Assembly: GCF_019947135.1 (NCBI RefSeq)
Contig: NZ_JAGSHT010000002.1
Span: forward strand, 372,001 to 436,000
Direction of reading: 5' to 3'
Origin: Occultella gossypii
Lineage (GTDB): Bacteria > Actinomycetota > Actinomycetes > Actinomycetales > Beutenbergiaceae
DNA length: 64,000 nt
Below, piece after piece: positions 43,591 to 52,940 of the stretch (position 1 is the stretch's first letter; every line of letters starts with the position of its first letter). The translations under genes and the position numbers were made by a program. The notes beneath the pieces were generated by a model, which saw only the letters and a list, made by a program, of their open reading frames with translations, did not search any database and was not told the DNA's origin.

Positions 43591-44547
43591 TCAGACGGGC
43601 GAGGTGAGTTCGTCGAGCTCGACCAGATCCTCCGCGGAGGGGTCCCAAAGGGCGGCGGCATTGGTCCGCACCTGATCCGGGCGCGAGGCCCCGGAGATCA
43701 CCGAGCCCACCGCCGGCTGGGCCGCCAGCCAGCCGATCGCGACCTGGATGAGGCTCAGGTCCCGGGCCTGCGCGAAGGCTTGGAGGCCCTCGATCACGTC
43801 GAAGTCCGCGCGCTCCAGCCGGTCCGGGCGCGTGGCCAGCCGGGTGCCCTCCGGCGCAGGAGTGTTCCGGGCGTACTTGCCGGTGAGCAGGCCCGACGCG
43901 AGTGGGAAGAACGGCAGGACGCCGGCGCCGACCTGTTCCACGGCGGGGGCCACCTCGGCTTCAAGGCGCCGGTTGAGCAGGGAGTACTCGTTCTGCGCGG
44001 AGATGAACGGCGTGTAGCCGGCGGTCCGGGCGGTCCAGTCGGCGTCGACGACCTGCCAGCCGGCGAAGTTCGAGGAACCCACGTAGCGCACCTTGCCCTC
44101 CACGACGAGCTCATGCAGGGCGGCGAGGGTCTCCTCGATCGGGGTGTGCGGGTCCGGCTTGTGCATCTGATAGAGGTCGATGTGGTCGGTGCCGAGCCGG
44201 CGCAGCGAACCTTCCACGGCTCGCCGGATGTAGCGGCGGGAACCCCGCACGCCCCAGTCGGCTCCGTTCAGGCCGCCGGTGTCCATTCCGAACTTGGAGG
44301 CGACCACGACCTCATCGCGGTGGCTGCCGAGCGCGGCTCCGAGGAGTTCCTCGCTGACGCCGGGCGTCGCGCCGTAGGTATCGGCCGTATCGAACAACGT
44401 GACGCCTGCGTCGAGCGCCGCTGCGACCAGTTCGGGGACCTCCGCGGCCGGGGTGTTCCGGCCGAAGGAGTTGCAGCCCAGGCCCACGACTGAGACCGTG
44501 AGACCAGAAGCGCCGAGTTGCCGGTATTCCATCGAGTGTGTGCTCAC
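43591..44547 (-). CDS. Aldo/keto reductase
   Basis: 318 residues. AKR catalytic tetrad Asp53, Tyr58 (FDTADTYG), Lys85 (VVASKFG) and His129 (LYQMHKPD). TIM-barrel and NADPH-binding motifs include YVGSSNFAGWQV, QNEYSLLNRR and SVISGASRPDQV. It matches the L-glyceraldehyde-3-phosphate reductase / YghZ-type branch by length and the SLLNRR motif. Substrate unknown. Separated from the convergent acidic-protein gene by 109 bp with no other gene. Confidence 0.93.
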   Translation of the reverse strand: MSTHSMEYRQLGASGLTVSVVGLGCNSFGRNTPAAEVPELVAAALDAGVTLFDTADTYGATPGVSEELLGAALGSHRDEVVVASKFGMDTGGLNGADWGVRGSRRYIRRAVEGSLRRLGTDHIDLYQMHKPDPHTPIEETLAALHELVVEGKVRYVGSSNFAGWQVVDADWTARTAGYTPFISAQNEYSLLNRRLEAEVAPAVEQVGAGVLPFFPLASGLLTGKYARNTPAPEGTRLATRPDRLERADFDVIEGLQAFAQARDLSLIQVAIGWLAAQPAVGSVISGASRPDQVRTNAAALWDPSAEDLVELDELTSPV

Positions 44548-44673
44548 GTCGCCCGAGCCTATGCGAGGTCGGAGGGCGCAGGCACCATGCCTCAGCCGAA
44601 CGCGGGAAACCTACCGCGCCGGCTCCGGCCACGTTCTCCCTGCGCGAACTTCACATCACCTTCACCCCCGGGC

Positions 44674-44699
44674 GGAACAGCACCGACATCTCGGCCGTT
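44674..44699 (+). promoter_or_regulatory. Sigma-R-like promoter of rbpA
   Basis: GGAAC (44674-44678), 18 bases, GTT (44697-44699), resembling the GGAAT-N18/19-GTT promoter of the thiol-stress sigma factor SigR in Streptomyces, which is reported to drive rbpA there. It lies about 40 bases upstream of the rbpA ATG, leaving a leader of roughly 30 bases. Confidence 0.5.
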
Positions 44700-44739
44700 G
44701 GACCAATTGGAACGCACCACTGACACAAGGAGGAGTGCG

Positions 44740-45087
44740 ATGGCTGACCGAGCACTGCGCGGCATGAAGATCGGCGCGAACAGCATGGAGACCGACGAGG
44801 GTGTCGAACTGGCACCCCGGGTCCAGGCGATCTACGACTGCCCGGACGGCAGGGTCATCGTGATCCCCTTCGCGGCGGAGGCCGAGATCCCCGCGGTCTG
44901 GGAAGCCCCCGGGGGTGGCGAGGCACTCCTGCGTGACGCGACTCGCCCCGAGGCGAAGCCCACCAAGCACGTTCGTACGCACTGGGACATGCTGCTGGAA
45001 CGACGCACCATCAAGGAACTCGAGGTGCTCCTCGACGAACGACTGGCCCTGCTCCGCAGCGGTCAGGCCCGCCGTCGCAGCGCCTGA
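44740..45087 (+). CDS. rbpA: RNA polymerase-binding protein RbpA
   Basis: 115 residues from the ATG at 44740, preceded by AAGGAGGA. MADRALRGMKIGANSMETDEGVELAPR at the start and THWDMLLERRTIKELEVLLDERLALLR at the end are the hallmarks: a basic N-terminal tail and core, then the sigma-interacting domain. RbpA binds the principal sigma factor and RNA polymerase and stabilises promoter opening; it is essential in mycobacteria and specific to actinobacteria. Its 3' end overlaps the convergent ppm1 gene by 25 bp. This is strong evidence for actinobacterial origin. Confidence 0.95.
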   Translation: MADRALRGMKIGANSMETDEGVELAPRVQAIYDCPDGRVIVIPFAAEAEIPAVWEAPGGGEALLRDATRPEAKPTKHVRTHWDMLLERRTIKELEVLLDERLALLRSGQARRRSA

Positions 45088-45878
45088 GACACCACATCGC
45101 CGAACTGCCTGGAGCGCGCTTGCGCGCCCCAGGCAGTGACGCGCCAGAGGGCCTCCACAACGATGTCGCGGCTCATCTTCGACTCCCCCTCGACACGCTC
45201 CACGAACGTGATGGGCACCTCCACGACGGTGCCACCGGCGCGGCGGACCCGCCAGGTCATGTCGATCTGGAAGCAGTAGCCGGCCGAATTGACGTCCTCC
45301 AGGTCCATCGCTCGTAGCGTGGCCGCCTGGTACACCCGGAAACCCGCGGTCGCGTCCTTCACCCCGAGCCCGATCGCGAGGTTCGCGTAGGTGTTCGCCC
45401 CGCGACTGAGCAATGAGCGGGACAGCGGCCAGTTCTCGGTCTTGCCCCCCGGCACCCACCGGGACCCGATGACCAGGTCCACCCCCGGGGCCGCCTCCGC
45501 GAGCAGTCTCGGCAGGTCCTCCGGCCGGTGCGAGGCATCGGCATCCATCTCCACCAGCTGCTCGTAGCCACGGTCCAGGCCCCACCGGAAGCCGGCAATG
45601 TAGGCCCTGCCCAGCCCCTCCTTGGCGCTCCGGTGCAGAACGTGCACCTGCGGGTCGGCGGCGGCCGCCTCATCGGCCCACTCCCCCGTGCCGTCCGGGC
45701 TGCCGTCGTCGACGACGAGCACGTCCACTCCAGGCACCGCGGAGCGTAGCCTGGCCAGGGTTCCGGGCAGCGCCCGGCGCTCGTTGTAAGTCGGGATGAT
45801 CACCAGGGTGGCGTGCCCGTAGCGATCGGAACCACGGCCACCCGAGGCTTGGGGATTCCCCGGATCAGCTGGCCTCAC
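45063..45878 (-). CDS. ppm1: Polyprenol monophosphomannose synthase
   Basis: 271 residues from a GTG overlapping the lnt stop (GTGA). GT-A glycosyltransferase family 2: LVIIPTYNERRALPG, DVLVVDDGSPDGTGEW, and QLVEMDADASHRPEDLPRLL with the metal-binding DxD. GSRWVPGGKTENWPLSR and KDATAGFRVYQ are typical. It transfers mannose from GDP-mannose to polyprenyl phosphate for cell-envelope glycans and protein mannosylation. In mycobacteria Ppm and Lnt can be one fused protein beside rbpA; here they are separate genes in the same order. A membrane anchor is absent, as in other soluble catalytic subunits. Confidence 0.92.
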   Translation of the reverse strand: MRPADPGNPQASGGRGSDRYGHATLVIIPTYNERRALPGTLARLRSAVPGVDVLVVDDGSPDGTGEWADEAAAADPQVHVLHRSAKEGLGRAYIAGFRWGLDRGYEQLVEMDADASHRPEDLPRLLAEAAPGVDLVIGSRWVPGGKTENWPLSRSLLSRGANTYANLAIGLGVKDATAGFRVYQAATLRAMDLEDVNSAGYCFQIDMTWRVRRAGGTVVEVPITFVERVEGESKMSRDIVVEALWRVTAWGAQARSRQFGDVVSQALRRRA

Positions 45879-47542
45879 GCAGGCTCCTTCGCCGGTGTGC
45901 CCGCCTCGGTGGCCGCACCCGGCGGACCCGCTGCATCGGAAGCGCCACCGGTCGCGTCCGCTTCCGCGGGAGCGTGTTGGGCTGCATCCTCAAGGGCTCC
46001 GGCCCGCTCGTCACGGCGGCGCCCGATCGTCGAGGCGATCCCCGCGAACAGTCCGAGCAGGGTCAGCGCGAACGCCGCGATGATCGGCCAGTCGCCGAGC
46101 CGGTCCGCGATCGTGAGGGTCGTGCGCAGCGGGACCGTCGCGGACAGCTGCGCCGGGGTGAACAGCTCCGTGTCCTGCCAGACCGATCCGTCCGGGCCGA
46201 TCACGCCGCTGACCCCGACCGTCGAGATCTGCACGGTTGCGCGGCCGTGCTCCACGGCCCGCAACCGGGACATCGCGAACTGCTGGGTGGACTCCTGCGT
46301 GTACCCGAACGAGGCATTGTTGGTCGGCACGACGAGGATCTCGGCACCACCGAGCGCGGCCTCCCGGATCAACGCGTCGTAGGCGACCTCGAAGCAGATG
46401 ATCGTGCCGACGTCCACGTCCCGGTCCAGCCGGGCCACCGGGACCGGCACGACGGCGATCGCGGAGCCGGGTGCCATGTCCGTGCGCACCAGGTCGACCG
46501 CGGAGGAGAAGATCCGCGCGACCGACCGCATCGGGATGTACTCCGCGAACGCGGCCGGGATCTGCTTCGAGTAGGAGAACACCGGGCCCTCGTCGGGCAT
46601 CCAGAGCACCATGTCGTTGTAGCGGGCGTCCTCGGTGTAGGAGTCCGTACCGAACAGCAGGGGTGCGCCGACGGCATCGACGGCACCGTCGATCACGTCG
46701 GCCGCGTCGGCGTCGACCCGTGGATTGATGTCGGAGGAGTTCTCCGGCCACACCACCAGGTCGAACCAGCCCTCGGGCCGGGACTCGGCCAGCTCCTCGG
46801 TGCCGGAGGCGTGGTTGTTCAGCACCTCACGGGCGTTGTTGAACGCACCCAGGCCCGGCTCGGACACATTGCCCTGGACCGCACCGAGGTTCAGGACACC
46901 GTTCTCGTCCTGCGTGGGCAGTGGGATGAACCCCGCGGCGGCGACGACGGCCGCGCCGGCGAGGGCCGCCGTCGTCGCCCGCAGCACCTGCACCCGGCGG
47001 AACCCGACCACCGCCTGCGCGAGCAGGAACCCGACGATCACCACGGCGCCCGAGACCAGCGGCGCGCCCGCCACCGAGGCCAGCGCGAGCAGCGGGCCGT
47101 CGGTCTGGGAGAAGGCCAACCGACCCCACGGGAACCCACCGAACGGCCACACCTGGCGTAGCTGCTCGAGCGTGACCCACACGATCGCGAAGGCGACCGG
47201 TTGCGCGATCCGGTGCCGTTCGACCCAGCCGACCCGCCGGACCCAGACCCAGGTGGCGCACGCCAGTCCGGCGATCGCGGCCTCCGCCACGGACAGAGCC
47301 ACCCACGGGATCACTCCGACGGCGTAGTTGGCCCACCAGATGTGCGGCAGGAAGAACGCCAGCCCCCAGGTGAAGCCGACCAGCCAGGCCCATCGGGCGC
47401 TGTCCCGCCCGAGCGCGAGCACCAGGAGCGCGATGCCCACGAATGCCATCGGCCACCAGGAGCGCTGCGGGAAGGCCGTGTCGGTGAGCAGGCCACCGAC
47501 GACGGCGAGCAGCAGGGTCAGCCATCGGGGCGGGGAGAGCAT
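45875..47542 (-). CDS. lnt: Apolipoprotein N-acyltransferase
   Basis: 555 residues from ATG 47542 (MLSPPRWLTLLLAVVGGLLTD); an in-frame extension to 47785 is low-complexity and rejected. About seven to eight membrane helices precede the periplasmic nitrilase domain. The nitrilase triad candidates are Glu in VVWPENSSDINP, Lys in SYSKQIPAAFAEYIP and Cys in GTIICFEVAYDALI. A last helix (IIAAFALTLLGLFAGIA) and an Ala/Glu/Pro-rich cytosolic tail follow. Adds the third acyl chain to lipoproteins. It is translationally coupled to ppm1. Confidence 0.93.
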   Translation of the reverse strand: MLSPPRWLTLLLAVVGGLLTDTAFPQRSWWPMAFVGIALLVLALGRDSARWAWLVGFTWGLAFFLPHIWWANYAVGVIPWVALSVAEAAIAGLACATWVWVRRVGWVERHRIAQPVAFAIVWVTLEQLRQVWPFGGFPWGRLAFSQTDGPLLALASVAGAPLVSGAVVIVGFLLAQAVVGFRRVQVLRATTAALAGAAVVAAAGFIPLPTQDENGVLNLGAVQGNVSEPGLGAFNNAREVLNNHASGTEELAESRPEGWFDLVVWPENSSDINPRVDADAADVIDGAVDAVGAPLLFGTDSYTEDARYNDMVLWMPDEGPVFSYSKQIPAAFAEYIPMRSVARIFSSAVDLVRTDMAPGSAIAVVPVPVARLDRDVDVGTIICFEVAYDALIREAALGGAEILVVPTNNASFGYTQESTQQFAMSRLRAVEHGRATVQISTVGVSGVIGPDGSVWQDTELFTPAQLSATVPLRTTLTIADRLGDWPIIAAFALTLLGLFAGIASTIGRRRDERAGALEDAAQHAPAEADATGGASDAAGPPGAATEAGTPAKEPA

Positions 47543-47965
47543 GGACACCGTTGCAGGATACGTGGCCGAGCGGTCGATCCGTGACCGCGGCGGTCCGCCT
47601 CGAACGAGACGTCGCCCAACCGCAATTACCACCGACCGGCCCGCGAATCCTTCGGTCCGTGACCGCAGCGAACTGCCGCCCCGTTGTCTAGTGAACCCGC
47701 GGGCCCAGTCGGCGCCCACCTGCCTCCCCGGCGAGGTAGTGACAAGTGAACCTACCCGTCTCCACGTGCCCAGCCAAGACGGCATCGCCGCAGGTCAGGG
47801 GCGTCTGCGCAGGTCAGCGCAACCCCTACCGATAACAAAAAGATCTCGGTTCACGGCGTGTCGAGTGGGTGTGTCGGAGGATCGAGCACCCCGCATCCAG
47901 CAGGGGAAACGGGCACGTCTCACATCCTGACCCGCGCGCTCAAGTTGCGCACCGGGGCGTCCGGG
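47543..47965. other. 423-bp gap upstream of lnt with direct repeats, no gene
   Basis: No coding frame is convincing. It holds two copies of CGCAGGTCAG (47789-47798 and 47808-47817) 19 bp apart, and TCCGTGACCGC repeats near 47579 and 47657. A locally AT-rich ATAACAAAAAGATCTCGG lies near 47831. It is likely the promoter and leader of the lnt-ppm1 operon plus the 3' region of helY. Confidence 0.5.
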
Positions 47966-50764
47966 TCACAGCGTGCCGTGCGCCACGATGCCACGCCGTA
48001 CCGACTCGATCGCCTTGCGGGCCGTGCTGCGCAGCGCGGGGGTCGGCGCGGCCAGGGTGAGTTGGTCGAGGAGGTCGATGACCTGCTTCGCCCACCGCAC
48101 GAAGTCGCCGGCTGCCAGGTCGGTGCCGTCGAGGACGTCCTCCAGGCTGGATCCGATCGCCCATTGATGGATCGAGCGGACCAGTCCGAGGTCGACCGGT
48201 TCGGCAGGCTCCAGGGCGTGCTCCCGCTCGAGGAGCTCGAGTTCCTGGGAGATCAGGACCGTCGCCTCGACAGCGCGGGCGAGCGAGCCGTTGGGGCCGC
48301 CGGGCAGCCGGGGCGCGGGCCGTTCATCGTCGGACCGGGAGGAGTAGAGGACCGTGGAGACCACGGCGGCCAGTCCCGCAGCGTCCAGGTCCGCCCAGGA
48401 ACCGGACCGCAGGCACTCCGCGAGCACTAGGTCCTTCTCCGCGTACAGCCGACGCAGCCAGGCGCCCTGGTCGGTCACCGTGGTCTCCTCGCCGGTGCCC
48501 TCGAGGTAGTGCAGCGACCCGAGCACCTCGCAGACCTTCTCGAAGTCGCGGGCGATCGAGGACGTGCGGCCCTCGATCCGGCGCAGCAGCGCGTCGTGCT
48601 CCTCAGCGAGCTTGGCCCGGCGCTCGGCCCACCGGGCGTGGTTCTCGCGGTCCGAGCACCCGTAGCACGGGTGGGAGCGCAGCGCCTTCTTGAGCGCGCC
48701 GAGCTGGGAGTCGGTTGTCGCGGTCGACGGCGGTCGCTCGCCGTGGCGGGTGCGTGGCGCGTCGTCTGCCAGTGCCCCGAGGGCGTTGCGCATCGAGGAG
48801 GTCAGGTCCCTGCGGTCTGCCGGCCTGCGGGAGTTGAACGCCTTCGGGATCCGGACCCGGGTCAGTGAACTGGTGCCGTAGGGCACGTCCGCGCCGGAGA
48901 GGCGGCGAACCTTGCCGTCCCCGGTGAGCAGGGTCAGTGCGGGCCCGTCCAGCCCGGCCGGGCCGGGCGGCTCGATGACCACGGCGTACCCGGCGCGGCG
49001 GCCCGTGGGGATCTGCACGACGTCGCCGCGGTGCAGCTCGGAGACCGCCGAGTTGATCGCGTCCCGCTGGGCCCGCGACCGGGAGCGGGACAGCTCGCCC
49101 TCGCGCGCCTTGATGGCCCGCCGCAGCTCCATGTACTCCTCGAAGTCGCCGAGGTGGCAGGTCATCGACTCCGTGTAGCCGGCCAGGCCCTCCGACAGCG
49201 TGCGCGCCTGCCGGGCCAGCCCGACCACGCCGCGGTCCGCCTGGAACTGCGCGAACGAGGTCTCCAGCACCTCCCGGGTCCGGGTCCAGCCGGATGCCGC
49301 GATCAGGTTCACGGCCATGTTGTAGGTGGGCCGGAACCGGGACCGGAGCGGGTAGGTGCGCCGGCTCGCGAGACCGGCGAGGGCAACCGGATCCAGGCCC
49401 GAACTGTAGAGGACCACGGCGTGCCCCTCCACGTCGATGCCGCGTCGCCCGGCGCGGCCGGTGAGCTGGGTGTACTCCCCCGGAGTCACCTCCGCGTGAC
49501 CGCGCCCGTCCCATTTGGTCAGCTTCTCCAGCACCACCGAGCGGGCCGGCATGTTGATCCCGAGTGCTAGCGTCTCGGTGGCGAACACGACCTTGACGAG
49601 ACCGGCCGTGAACAGCGCCTCGACGGTCTCCTTGAACACCGGGAGCAGCCCGGCGTGGTGGGCCGCCACCCCGTGCAGCAGCGCCTGCTGCCAGGACCAG
49701 TAGTTGAGGACGTCCAGATCCTCGGCGGGCAGGCTGGCGCACCGCTCCTCGACGATCGCGGCGATCTGGGCTCGCTCGGCCGGCGAGGTCAGGGAGATCC
49801 CGCTGAGCAGGACCTGGGTGACGGCCGCCTCGCAGCCCGCCCGCGAGAAGACGAACGCGATGGCCGGGAGCAGGCCGGCCCGGTCCAGGCGGTCCACCAT
49901 CACCGGCCGCGACGGCGGCCGCACCAGCGGACCACGCTGGTAGTAGCGGCCCTTCCCGCCCCGGCGGTCCCCTCGTGCGCCCCGGGTGCGCTCCCCCGGG
50001 CGGCCACCCCGCTCGGACGCCCTGATGGCCTCCACCAGGTCGGGGTTGATCGGCGGGTTCACCCCTGGCCTGGTCGGGTCCACGTTCGAGCTGTACAGGT
50101 CCAGGACGGTCTTGTTCACCATGACGTGCTGCCAGAGCGGCACCGGACGGATCTCGGAGACGACCACGGCGGTGTCCCCACGCACTTCGGTGAGCCAGTC
50201 ACCGAACTCCTCCGCGTTCGAGACGGTCGCGGACAGGGAGATCACCTGCACGTCGTCGGCCAGGTGCAGGATCACCTCCTCCCAGACCGGCCCACGGAAC
50301 CGGTCGGCCAGGTAGTGCACCTCGTCCATGACCACGAAACCGAGGCCGGCGAGGGCCGGAGAGTCGCTGTAGAGCATGTTCCGCAGCACCTCGGTGGTCA
50401 TCACCACGATCGGTGCGTCACCGTTGATCGAGGTGTCCCCGGTGAGGAGGCCGACGTGCTCGGTCCCGTACCGGCGCTGCAGGTCGGTGAACTTCTGGTT
50501 CGACAGGGCCTTGATCGGCGTCGTGTAGAACGCCTTGCGGCCGGTCTTCAGACCCAGCTCGACGGCGAACTCGCCCACCACGGTCTTGCCCGCGCCGGTC
50601 GGGGCTGCGACGAGCACGCCGCGCCCGGCCTCGACGGCCTCGCAGGCCTCGATCTGGAAGTCGTCGAGGGGGAAGTCGAGGGTGGCCCGGAACGCGCCGA
50701 GCCGGCTGAGCGCATCCTGTTGTCGCTTGCGGGCCGCCGCGTACCGCTCGGCTGGGGAGGACAT
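47966..50764 (-). CDS. helY: SKI2-like DEAD/DEAH RNA helicase
   Basis: 932 residues. Superfamily 2 motifs in order: APTGAGKT (Walker A, ~52-60), TTPIKALSNQKF (Ia), DEVH (Walker B), SATVSN (III), FSRAGCEAAVTQ (IV), and QLTGRAGRRGID (VI). Long C-terminal domains include KPTYNMAVNLI-type and DUF1998/DSHCT-like sequences (SELHRGDVVQIP, RRLYAEKDLVLAECLRSGSW). The length and layout match actinobacterial HelY. It probably unwinds structured RNA in decay or processing. Starts 9 bp from the stop of the lipid kinase gene upstream, in the same direction. Confidence 0.93.
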   Translation of the reverse strand: MSSPAERYAAARKRQQDALSRLGAFRATLDFPLDDFQIEACEAVEAGRGVLVAAPTGAGKTVVGEFAVELGLKTGRKAFYTTPIKALSNQKFTDLQRRYGTEHVGLLTGDTSINGDAPIVVMTTEVLRNMLYSDSPALAGLGFVVMDEVHYLADRFRGPVWEEVILHLADDVQVISLSATVSNAEEFGDWLTEVRGDTAVVVSEIRPVPLWQHVMVNKTVLDLYSSNVDPTRPGVNPPINPDLVEAIRASERGGRPGERTRGARGDRRGGKGRYYQRGPLVRPPSRPVMVDRLDRAGLLPAIAFVFSRAGCEAAVTQVLLSGISLTSPAERAQIAAIVEERCASLPAEDLDVLNYWSWQQALLHGVAAHHAGLLPVFKETVEALFTAGLVKVVFATETLALGINMPARSVVLEKLTKWDGRGHAEVTPGEYTQLTGRAGRRGIDVEGHAVVLYSSGLDPVALAGLASRRTYPLRSRFRPTYNMAVNLIAASGWTRTREVLETSFAQFQADRGVVGLARQARTLSEGLAGYTESMTCHLGDFEEYMELRRAIKAREGELSRSRSRAQRDAINSAVSELHRGDVVQIPTGRRAGYAVVIEPPGPAGLDGPALTLLTGDGKVRRLSGADVPYGTSSLTRVRIPKAFNSRRPADRRDLTSSMRNALGALADDAPRTRHGERPPSTATTDSQLGALKKALRSHPCYGCSDRENHARWAERRAKLAEEHDALLRRIEGRTSSIARDFEKVCEVLGSLHYLEGTGEETTVTDQGAWLRRLYAEKDLVLAECLRSGSWADLDAAGLAAVVSTVLYSSRSDDERPAPRLPGGPNGSLARAVEATVLISQELELLEREHALEPAEPVDLGLVRSIHQWAIGSSLEDVLDGTDLAAGDFVRWAKQVIDLLDQLTLAAPTPALRSTARKAIESVRRGIVAHGTL

Positions 50765-50773
50765 GCCTCCAGA

Positions 50774-51715
50774 CTATGCGTCCGCCGAGGTCAACAGCCG
50801 CAGCGCACCGGGGCGCAGCCGCGCATGGATCGGCAGCGACCCGAGCGGCTCACCATCGGCGAACACCTGCGGCGGCGCGTGGTGGCCCGGCAGAGCCTCC
50901 ATGATCACCTCACGGGCCCGGACCACATGCACCTTCGGGTCAGCCAGGTGGTTGCCCTTGAGGAGCTTGCCGAACAGCCGGAGCAGCTGGCCACGGGTCA
51001 TCGCGTCGCCGATGACCACGTCGATCAGGCCGTCGTCGACCTCGGCCTCCGGCGCGATCGGGATGCCGCCGCCGAAGGACTTCGCGTTCGCCAGGGCGAC
51101 GAGCGTCGCATCCTGCTCGCGCACGACGCCGTCGATCGTGAGCCGGTAGCCGTACGGGCGGAACCGGATCAGCTCGGTCGCCACGCCGCGCAGATAGCGG
51201 GCCTCGCCCTTGGGCCAGCTGAAGTCGTTCGCCCGGCCGTTCACGGCGGCGTCGAAGCCCGCCGAGAGGATGCAGGCCGTCCACTCCACGGCGGTCTCCT
51301 GCTCCGGCGCCGCCTCTGGGCTGTGCACCCGGGTGGCGATCGCGTCGATGATCCGGGGCGGCCGCTCCAGGGCTGCGACGATGACGTCCACGGCGGCGGG
51401 GACGTCGTGGATCGGCAGTCCGATGCACCGGGCGAAGTCGTTGCCGCTGCCGTAGGGCACGATGCCGAGCGGGGTGTTCGTCCCGGCGACGGCGTTGACG
51501 CCCAGGTGCACCATGCCGTCGCCACCGACCACGATGACGGCGTCGATCTCCCAGAGCGCGGCCCGTGCGTTCGCCAGCGCGTCGACGGCGTTCGGCCCGG
51601 AGAGGTCGATGACCTCGTGTCCGGACTTCGCCAGACCGGCGATGGCGTCGCGTCCTCCGGTACCACCCCGCCCGTGTCCCGCGGACGGATTGACGAGGAC
51701 CCCGAGCCTGCTCAC
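50774..51715 (-). CDS. Diacylglycerol kinase-family lipid kinase
   Basis: 313 residues from GTG 51715. Nucleotide-binding GGDGMVHLGVNAVAG and GIVPYGSGNDFARCIG give the DAGK catalytic fold. ACILSAGFDAAVNGRAN and SFGGGIPIAPEAEVDDGLIDVVI follow in the usual places. It phosphorylates diacylglycerol or related lipids (YegS/DgkB type); the exact lipid is unknown. It lies between tatC (46-bp gap) and helY, all on the minus strand. Confidence 0.9.
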   Translation of the reverse strand: MSRLGVLVNPSAGHGRGGTGGRDAIAGLAKSGHEVIDLSGPNAVDALANARAALWEIDAVIVVGGDGMVHLGVNAVAGTNTPLGIVPYGSGNDFARCIGLPIHDVPAAVDVIVAALERPPRIIDAIATRVHSPEAAPEQETAVEWTACILSAGFDAAVNGRANDFSWPKGEARYLRGVATELIRFRPYGYRLTIDGVVREQDATLVALANAKSFGGGIPIAPEAEVDDGLIDVVIGDAMTRGQLLRLFGKLLKGNHLADPKVHVVRAREVIMEALPGHHAPPQVFADGEPLGSLPIHARLRPGALRLLTSADA

Positions 51716-51761
51716 CGGGCGGTACGCCCGGGCTCAGAACTCCGCGGGTGGCGCGGGTGGC

Positions 51762-52586
51762 TCACGCCGCGGACGTGGTGTCGTCCGCGAGGGCCGCGTC
51801 GAGCTCGGCGTCCTCCTGGGCACGGCGCTTGTCGGCACGCTTGTCATGCCGGATGCATACCAACACGGCGATGAAGTAGAGCGCGACGATCGGGAGGGCC
51901 ATGAGGATCATCGAGATCGCGTCTGGCGTGGGGGTCGCGAACGCGCAGAACGTGAAGATCCCGACGATCGCCCAACGCCAGCCCTTGAGCCAGGTCCGCC
52001 CGCGGACTAGTCCGAGGAACGTCACCACGACCATGATCAACGGCATCAGGAATGCGACACCGAACGCCAGGATGAACTGCGTGACAAATTTGAGGTAGGT
52101 GAGGGCGTCGATCCAGTTCACGCTGTCCGGCGGAGTGAACTCGGTGAGGATCCGCACCGCGTTGGGCAGCACCGACCAGGCCAGGAACGCACCTGCGAAG
52201 AACAGTGGCACCGCGGCACCGACGAATGCGAACGCGCTGCGACGCTCCTTCTTCGTCAGCCCTGGGGTGATGAACGCCCAGATCTGGTACACCCACCACG
52301 GCGACGAGACCATCACGCCCAGGAACAGGGCGACCCGGATCTTCACGTCGAACGAGGTAGCGATCCCGCCGAAGTTAAGGGCAGCGACTCTGCCCTCGCT
52401 GGCGAGGTTGTTGATCGGATCCTGCAACGCCTGGAAGACCGGGTCGAAGAGGAACCAGCCGACGACCGTGCCGACCGCGAGGCCGATCGCGGCCAGCACG
52501 AACCGCTTGCGAAGTTCGCGTAGGTGCGCGGTCAAGGCCATCCGCGCTTCGGGATTGCTCTTGCGCGCCCCAGTGTTCAGGGCCAC
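51762..52586 (-). CDS. tatC: Twin-arginine translocase subunit TatC
   Basis: 274 residues from GTG 52586, with no clear ribosome-binding site; an internal ATG at 52541 is an alternative. Six membrane helices are predicted; the N-terminal TAHLRELRKRFVLAAIGLAVG motif with conserved Leu-Arg is followed by IWAFITPGLTKKERR and ILAFGVAFLMPLIMVVVTFLG. TatC is the receptor of twin-arginine signal peptides and exports folded proteins with TatA. tatA is 6 bp upstream. No tatB is present, as in many actinobacteria. Confidence 0.97.
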   Translation of the reverse strand: MALNTGARKSNPEARMALTAHLRELRKRFVLAAIGLAVGTVVGWFLFDPVFQALQDPINNLASEGRVAALNFGGIATSFDVKIRVALFLGVMVSSPWWVYQIWAFITPGLTKKERRSAFAFVGAAVPLFFAGAFLAWSVLPNAVRILTEFTPPDSVNWIDALTYLKFVTQFILAFGVAFLMPLIMVVVTFLGLVRGRTWLKGWRWAIVGIFTFCAFATPTPDAISMILMALPIVALYFIAVLVCIRHDKRADKRRAQEDAELDAALADDTTSAA

Positions 52587-52592
52587 GGGAGG

Positions 52593-52877
52593 TTAGCGGT
52601 TGGCGTCGCCGGGCGTATCACCCGGTGCTGTGCCACTACTGCCCTGTTGGGTGCCGGTGGGCACGCTCTGGGTCTGCGACTCCGGCGGGGCCGCAGGGGC
52701 GTCCGTCGTGGAGTTCGGGTCGACGGCGTCGACGTCGTCACGCAGTTCCTTGACCTCCTGCTTGAAGATCTTCATGGAACGACCGACGTTGCGCGTGATG
52801 TCGGGAAGCTTGTTGGCGCCGAAGATCAGGAGAACTACGACGAGCAGCACGATGAGGTGCCAGAGTTGCGGCCGCAT
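52593..52877 (-). CDS. tatA: Twin-arginine translocase subunit TatA
   Basis: 94 residues. A single membrane helix LWHLIVLLVVVLLIFG is followed by ANKLPDITRNVGRSMKIFKQEV, with the conserved FG and the amphipathic helix. The rest is an acidic, Pro/Thr-rich tail (NSTTDAPAAPPES). It multimerises with TatC to form the folded-protein export pore. tatA-tatC spacing of 6 bp marks an operon. Confidence 0.96.
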   Translation of the reverse strand: MRPQLWHLIVLLVVVLLIFGANKLPDITRNVGRSMKIFKQEVKELRDDVDAVDPNSTTDAPAAPPESQTQSVPTGTQQGSSGTAPGDTPGDANR

Positions 52878-52940
52878 GATTGGCCCTCCGCCTTGAGGAT
52901 GGGTTCTGTGTGGTCAGTCTAACGTCTGTGTGACGCGGTG

